Origin: an uncultured Bacteroides sp.
GTDB lineage: Bacteria; Bacteroidota; Bacteroidia; Bacteroidales; Bacteroidaceae
Reading direction: 5' to 3'
Length of the DNA: 64,000 nt
Assembly: GCA_900544075.1 (NCBI GenBank)
Contig: UQTJ01000013.1
Coordinates: 1-64,000 of the forward strand
The notes under the pieces are model-generated. The model was not told where the DNA came from. It made no database searches and saw nothing but the letters and a program-made list of their open reading frames with translations. Positions 60,301-64,000 of this stretch are shown one piece after another (position 1 is the stretch's first letter; the number at the start of each line of letters is the position of its first letter). The position numbers and the translations under genes were made by a program.

Positions 60301-61397
60301 TTTTCGATATCTTCTACCAGTCCGACAACTCCGTCAATGCAGCAAATGGTATAAGCGGCTCCGGTATCGGACTTGCGCTGGTAAAAAGCATAATTAAAAT
60401 GCACCACGGCGAAATAAGTGTAAACAGCAAAATAAACGTAGGTTCAACATTTACGTTCACACTCCCATTAGGAGATGAACTATACTCAGAAACTGAAAAA
60501 GGTCCATCAATCAGTCAGGAAGAATGTCCGACTCTGTTGAACGATAAGAAGCCAATAGTACTAAAAGACACGCACGAATCACATACAACCGAAGAAGAGG
60601 ACGAACCTTTTGAAGAAAACATATCAGACAAACCTAACATGATGATAGTAGAAGACAATACAGAAATCCGAAACATTATCCGTGAGATTCTCAGTCCCTT
60701 TTACACAATACATGATATGCCTGACGCAGAAAGTGCATTAAGCAAAATCGAAAAAATAATGCCTGACATCATCATTACCGATGTCATGATGCCCGGCATG
60801 GATGGAAAAGAGCTATGCAGAAAGCTAAAGACCAACCCTGCCACGAGTCATATTCCTGTAATACTTCTCACTGCACAGACAGCAGTAGAACAATATATTG
60901 AAGGATTCCAGACAGGCGCGGATGACTACATCACAAAACCGTTCAATGCCCGTCTGCTGATATCAAGATGTAACAATCTTGTAAACTCCAGAATCCTGCT
61001 ACAGGAAAAGTTCAGTCATCGTCCTGAAACCAATGTCCAGATGTTGGCTACAAACAAACTCGATAAAGAGATACTTGACAAAGCTATCTCCATAATAGAA
61101 GAGAACATAGGAAATGCCGAGTTCAATATGAATACATTTGCACGCGAAATGGGGATGGCCAGGACAAACCTTTTTGCCAAGATAAAAGCCATAACAGGAC
61201 AGACACCAAACGATTTCATCACAAGCATACGTCTGAAAAGAGGAGCATACCTGCTGCGTAACAATCCAGAACTGAACATAACAGAGATTGCCGAAAAATT
61301 AGGTTTCAGTTCTGCAAGATACTTCTCAAAATGCTTCAAGGATTTATATAATATAAGTCCTCTGTCATACAGAAAAGACAAAACTGAAGAACAATAA
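57309..61397 (+). CDS. Hybrid two-component system sensor/regulator (HTCS)
   Basis: 1362 residues combining sensor and regulator in one protein. Order: signal peptide (about 1-25), periplasmic two-component propeller repeats (about 30-690, many LWIGT/LWLGT-xxG turns), a Y_Y_Y domain (about 700-780), a transmembrane helix (about 783-805), a HisKA domain with the phospho-His in NISHEFRTPLTL (near 838), HATPase_c (NAIKYTPKGGKI near 957, GSGIGLALV near 1018), a receiver domain (VEDNTEIR near 1113; phospho-Asp in ITDVMMPGMDG near 1157) and a C-terminal AraC-type helix-turn-helix (about 1270-1360). Such proteins sense oligosaccharides and switch on polysaccharide loci. The convergent PL8 lyase gene is a likely target. 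Start 57309 or 57315 (MRKFTII). Confidence 0.95.
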   Translation: MPMRKFTIIFTILFQISFLCCFLNSATKSTIFNHLSTDDGLSQLSINDLYVDEYGMLWIGTRVGLNVYDGNKIHTFKSQKDNPFSLPSNLILKVSGNKNGKIFILSTDGVSEFNKVTRKFSEIHKGKADCIYYHDKLYISKKNTVYTYNEKASSLEAEYKLPSDAATINSMIFDTSGNLWLGTSQGIYKYDAATRQYTHIIPGGNITQLYIDNTESLWAGSWDDGVYEISKHGEIKNYKSASSNNGASVSSNFVRAICQDDKGNIWLGTFNGLDKYDKSSGKFTHYSSGNSGSGLSHSSVWCIEKDKQGTLWIGTYFGGVNYINPEYSIYNRYEFSTDESQGLSSPIVGRMVEDNKGNLWIATEGGGVNYLDRSTNTFRWLTGKPGQANTLSHNNVKALYFDEPKNTLWIGTHTGGLNKYDIAQNKITVYKSEQGNDTTLPSDIIRDIEEYTPDTLVIATQNGICLFSKADGKCRQLLNDLPGNKKIGMVADITFDNYGDLWIAATGEGAYVYNIKTGRVKNYRHDPNNTGSISNNNINDITKDSKGNVWFSTSGSGLDLYVPSTDSFINYDKKSNKLGNDCIYQTAESPLSGNLLLITTDGFSIFNPTDKIFHNYNSETGFPIDDINENALYIAKDGEIFLGGIHNMVSFFEDDLEREPKPYSIIPTGLLVNGQYINVNDSSRILNKSIEYTDNITLSHKQNMLCLEFAVTNFIPENRNNIIYKLDGFSEQWTDTRNSNEITYTNLHPGNYTLIVKPEGVDESVCKPLKLNIKIKAPFYQTPLAFIIYILTAIAIIWYLISIYITRLRLSESLKLEQQHAENIKKENQAQLKLFTNISHEFRTPLTLIISQIETLIQNNKLNQQTYSKLSSMYHSCMQLRELITELLDYRKHELGHLKLQVTRGNIVGFLKDNYLLFSDYASRESISLEFTSSHDDIEMWYDSKQIQKVINNLLFNAIKYTPKGGKISINISKDINKVNISIADNGKGIPEKDLTKIFDIFYQSDNSVNAANGISGSGIGLALVKSIIKMHHGEISVNSKINVGSTFTFTLPLGDELYSETEKGPSISQEECPTLLNDKKPIVLKDTHESHTTEEEDEPFEENISDKPNMMIVEDNTEIRNIIREILSPFYTIHDMPDAESALSKIEKIMPDIIITDVMMPGMDGKELCRKLKTNPATSHIPVILLTAQTAVEQYIEGFQTGADDYITKPFNARLLISRCNNLVNSRILLQEKFSHRPETNVQMLATNKLDKEILDKAISIIEENIGNAEFNMNTFAREMGMARTNLFAKIKAITGQTPNDFITSIRLKRGAYLLRNNPELNITEIAEKLGFSSARYFSKCFKDLYNISPLSYRKDKTEEQ

Positions 61398-61405
61398 CCA
61401 GTTAA

Positions 61406-61447
61406 AAAAAATGACTCTCCCGGAACATTCCAGAAGAGTCATTTTTT
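61406..61447. terminator. Bidirectional terminator between HTCS and PL8 gene
   Basis: A 13-bp stem (61406-61418 with 61435-61447) with A run left and T run right, so it serves both convergent genes. Confidence 0.85.
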
Positions 61448-61471
61448 ATTATTATTCTACTAAGAAATCTC

Positions 61472-63889
61472 TTACTTTACCTTCTTAAGATTTACATATA
61501 CAGGCATTCCATTTCTCAAAAGACAAGATACCTCAGTATTACCGTTTTCCATTGTTTTCAGGAATACCCCCTGAGCGTTTCCGTCTATCTGCCACTGCCC
61601 TTTCAATTCTATAAATGCAGGAGTAGGCGTTTCCCTCCAGTTCTTCTTATCAATCATCTTAGGGCGCAAGTTAGGATTCGACAAAGCAAGTTTCAAGTTA
61701 CCTTCAGCATCCTTCTCCTCAATAAGCAAAAGCTCAGTTGCAGTACTTACCAACTCACCTGCACTTACTCCCTTGGCCGGAGTAAAGAAAGAATAAGCCA
61801 ATACATTCTTAGGCACATACTTTATTATATGCAGAGAATCCTGCATCTCCACTATATTAAACAGTTCGCCCTTCGTCTGTCTGTCAGCCACATCCTTCAT
61901 CTTAGCCTCATCCGCAGCAGGAACTACCACAAACGAATAAGATTTCTTTTCCGGTTTCACCCCATGGTTGATATATGCCTTTGCTGCCACCTCAGTAGCC
62001 GGCTTAGCAGCCAATCCCTGAGATGACGGCGTTTCCTGCTTGCCATATACTATCTTAATCTCATCATGTCCGGCCGGAACAAAGAAACCTGTCGACACAG
62101 GATTAATCATTGTTACAGCATCGGCGGAAGGTATAGTCATATTTCCACCATTACCCACCTGTTTGCCATTTACTGATAACTTACTATACTTCTTTGTCAC
62201 AATAGTCTGGAACAGGTTAGTGGCCGTAGTCATATCATCAGAATAATCACCCTTTGCCGAGATTCCATTACCGATGCTGAACAACATTCCGTCGATAGCA
62301 AGAACCGACTTACAGAAAGTCAGGTTAGTAGGAACGAATCTCTGGCTTCCCCAGTTATCACCCTGATCGAAAGCAGCCGCATAAAGTCCGTACTTCTTCA
62401 TCGACACAGCTCCGGCAAAATTAGTAGTCTTCGCTTTCTGGTCAAATCTGTCCTTGTCATTCTTGTAAGGCATCATCTCAGCCCAGTCAGTATAATGAAC
62501 AGTAGTACTACCCGGCATCATATTCCAATCCCATCCGGCACCCTTGTTGTCATTCTTTGCAGGATATCCGGTAGGCTCCAGTCCTCCTTCATAAAGCACC
62601 TCCAATGTACCATGTCCCTGATACCTTCCGAAACGGTTAGTCTTATTGTAAATCTCACCTGTCCAAAGCATCTCTGTAGGACATCTCATCACAGCCACCC
62701 ATCCCGGCTGACGATATACCCCGGCAGCACTGTAATTATACTGATAGAAACCGTCAGCATCAGCTGCAGGCACGTCATACTTATTGGTTTTGAAGAAATA
62801 ATTATAATAAGAAGCCAAATCCTTGTCGATATCAGTACCCATGGCATCACCACCTATTTCTATAAGCCTATCGAACAACTCCTGAGTAAAAGGAACCTCT
62901 ATGCTATAGAACGGATGACGTCCGGCCATACTGTTGGCATAAATGCGGTTCTTGTCGCCTTCCGCACAGATAGCGGTCATATAAAGCGTCACCACAGCAT
63001 TCTTCAACCTTTCATACGATTTTCTGTCAATTTTGAGGGACGTACCTTTAAATCTGTTGAAATATTCCACCCATGTCCTGTACGAATACATATATCCATT
63101 GTAATGCGCATTGTGGTGGAATCCTGTTCCGTCCGGTTTCAGAATATCCTTATTACCTACATTATAGCGCGTACATACACGCAGGAATCCCGACAACAGC
63201 TGTAAATCCTGTATAGCCTGCTGGTCATCAGGATTTGCAATTGCAAGGTTGAACACATAAGGCACCACATTGAAGATATAGTCAGAACTAATCCAGTTCA
63301 TGATAGCCTTATCCCCCTGTCGTATCACATCCACTTCCAGAAGTTTTTGTACAGCCGCAATCACCTTAGCCTTGCGTACGTCATCCAGAACAGGAAGCGC
63401 ACTCATCAGGTCAGTAGGAATCTTTCTAACGTCACTATAGTTGCTATATACCAACTTTGGCATTCTGACGAAGAAATTATGTGTAAACAGGAAGTCAAGG
63501 TACAAGTCCAAATCAGCCTTTCCTGATTTACCCAATGTAAGCGCACCGTATGACAACACCCTTACATTCTTTGCCACATCCCTGAGATGCTGGTTCATTA
63601 CCTTGTCACCCCACAAATCAGCTCCTGTTGCAGAATATTCACCCGTTCTTTGCAGCATAAGCATCTTCAGAGCCATCTGTGCGGTTTTCAGTTCACTTTC
63701 CGAAGCTTTAGGATCTGCCAATTTATACTTCTTTCTGAACTCCTGCAGTTCCTTCAGTTTCACTTCGTCAATGCTTTGGGCTATCGTTTGTACATTCTCA
63801 GTTTCAGGTGTCATACCCACATTAGCATAAGCATTAGGCAGCACCGCCCCCATCAATAATAAAAAGCCAAAATTTCTTTTTAGATTCAT
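61472..63889 (-). CDS. Polysaccharide lyase family 8 (chondroitin/hyaluronan lyase-like)
   Basis: 805 residues from the ATG at 63889 (MNLKRNFGFLLLMGAVLPNAYA is the signal peptide). An alpha/alpha toroid (about 40-380) precedes antiparallel beta-sandwich domains. Catalytic-type residues are visible: the His in GTGFHHNAHYNGYMYSYRTW with the Tyr 8 bases-equivalent later, the Arg in NSMAGRHPF, and the substrate-cleft segment RYQGHGTLEVLYEGG, then GWDWNMMPGSTT. Lyases of this family cut glycosaminoglycans by beta-elimination, giving unsaturated disaccharides. The exact polymer is not decided by sequence. An in-frame ATG at 63925 is rejected because it overlaps another gene (63907-64000). Likely controlled by the convergent HTCS. 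Confidence 0.92.
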   Translation of the reverse strand: MNLKRNFGFLLLMGAVLPNAYANVGMTPETENVQTIAQSIDEVKLKELQEFRKKYKLADPKASESELKTAQMALKMLMLQRTGEYSATGADLWGDKVMNQHLRDVAKNVRVLSYGALTLGKSGKADLDLYLDFLFTHNFFVRMPKLVYSNYSDVRKIPTDLMSALPVLDDVRKAKVIAAVQKLLEVDVIRQGDKAIMNWISSDYIFNVVPYVFNLAIANPDDQQAIQDLQLLSGFLRVCTRYNVGNKDILKPDGTGFHHNAHYNGYMYSYRTWVEYFNRFKGTSLKIDRKSYERLKNAVVTLYMTAICAEGDKNRIYANSMAGRHPFYSIEVPFTQELFDRLIEIGGDAMGTDIDKDLASYYNYFFKTNKYDVPAADADGFYQYNYSAAGVYRQPGWVAVMRCPTEMLWTGEIYNKTNRFGRYQGHGTLEVLYEGGLEPTGYPAKNDNKGAGWDWNMMPGSTTVHYTDWAEMMPYKNDKDRFDQKAKTTNFAGAVSMKKYGLYAAAFDQGDNWGSQRFVPTNLTFCKSVLAIDGMLFSIGNGISAKGDYSDDMTTATNLFQTIVTKKYSKLSVNGKQVGNGGNMTIPSADAVTMINPVSTGFFVPAGHDEIKIVYGKQETPSSQGLAAKPATEVAAKAYINHGVKPEKKSYSFVVVPAADEAKMKDVADRQTKGELFNIVEMQDSLHIIKYVPKNVLAYSFFTPAKGVSAGELVSTATELLLIEEKDAEGNLKLALSNPNLRPKMIDKKNWRETPTPAFIELKGQWQIDGNAQGVFLKTMENGNTEVSCLLRNGMPVYVNLKKVK

Positions 63890-63906
63890 GATACTAAGTT
63901 TAAAAA

Positions 63907-64000
63907 TTATTTTTTTAATTTCCATTTTCCACCTCTATCAGCACCTTCTCGTGAAATAAACCCTAAATCTTTCAAGCGTTTCAAATCTCTTTGAACCGTC
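63907..64000 (-). CDS. C-terminal end of a winged-helix protein (partial)
   Basis: The last 31 codons of a gene that enters from the right edge, read by hand on the minus strand. It includes TVQRDLKRLKDLGFISREG and ends GGKWKLKK before a TAA at 63907-63909. This resembles the C-terminal winged helix of Fic-type or AlbA-type ATP-binding proteins, where it follows a larger domain. Only the tail is in view, so the family is a guess. It lies 17 bases before the PL8 start, so the two genes may be co-transcribed. Confidence 0.65.
   Translation of the reverse strand, partial: TVQRDLKRLKDLGFISREGADRGGKWKLKK

Noticed and set aside
63890..63925. ATG at 63925 as start of the PL8 lyase
   Set aside because: It overlaps the tail of another gene and lies before the natural signal peptide start.
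1..64000. CRISPR arrays, tRNA or rRNA genes, prophage or IS elements
   Set aside because: No spaced direct repeats of CRISPR form, no cloverleaf-like sequence in the gaps I read, and no transposase, integrase or phage protein among the open frames.

Overview
The window reads as chromosomal DNA of a member of the Bacteroidales, most likely Bacteroidaceae (Bacteroides/Phocaeicola type). The evidence is the promoter grammar (TTTG, a 19-21 base spacer, then TAnnTTTG, found upstream of many genes, with few Shine-Dalgarno sites), a hybrid two-component sensor next to a family 8 polysaccharide lyase, a TonB receptor carrying a carboxypeptidase-like N-terminal domain, DUF3078 and head-GIN proteins, single-chain GlyS, and a str-S10-spc-alpha ribosomal cluster without tuf. 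Species cannot be fixed from the sequence alone.

Layout. 1-1717: a decayed type II restriction-modification pair. The endonuclease (PmeII/EcoO109I type) is frameshifted in an A7 tract near its start, and the C5-cytosine methyltransferase lacks its C-terminal third. 1.9-10.5 kb: a Ca/Na antiporter, trpS, the lutABC lactate-oxidation operon and carB. 10.7-13.9 kb: a secreted metal module (Cys/His-rich HYC_CC_PP protein, TonB receptor, HMA protein). 14.0-16.0 kb: buk-ptb. 16.1-19.5 kb: a fused C26 amidohydrolase/M19 dipeptidase and a GH109-type lipoprotein. 19.8-23.2 kb: two small winged-helix proteins, groEL-groES and a Crp/Fnr regulator. 23.6-26.0 kb: a BlaI repressor and an M56 sensor protease fused to envelope domains. 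26.1-31.7 kb: a DUF3078 protein, an ABC transporter/GntR/GIN operon and rmuC. 31.9-37.0 kb: a U32 enzyme, metA (with the acetyl-CoA-specific residue), an FKBP lipoprotein and glyS. 37.2-38.6 kb: a MATE exporter. 38.6-56.7 kb: one minus-strand run of about 30 translation genes from rpsL to rplQ, including rpmJ and rpmD. 56.8-64 kb: a DUF3467 protein, the hybrid sensor/regulator, its likely target PL8 lyase, and the tail of a winged-helix gene at the window edge.

Most of the window is core metabolism and translation. The accessory or unusual points are the broken restriction-modification pair, several fusion proteins, the metal module, and intergenic arrays with a strict 11-base period at four separate loci (1769-1823, 10596-10672, 22504-22569, 31757-31838), which I could not assign to a named element. 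I saw no tRNA, rRNA, CRISPR array, insertion sequence or prophage gene.
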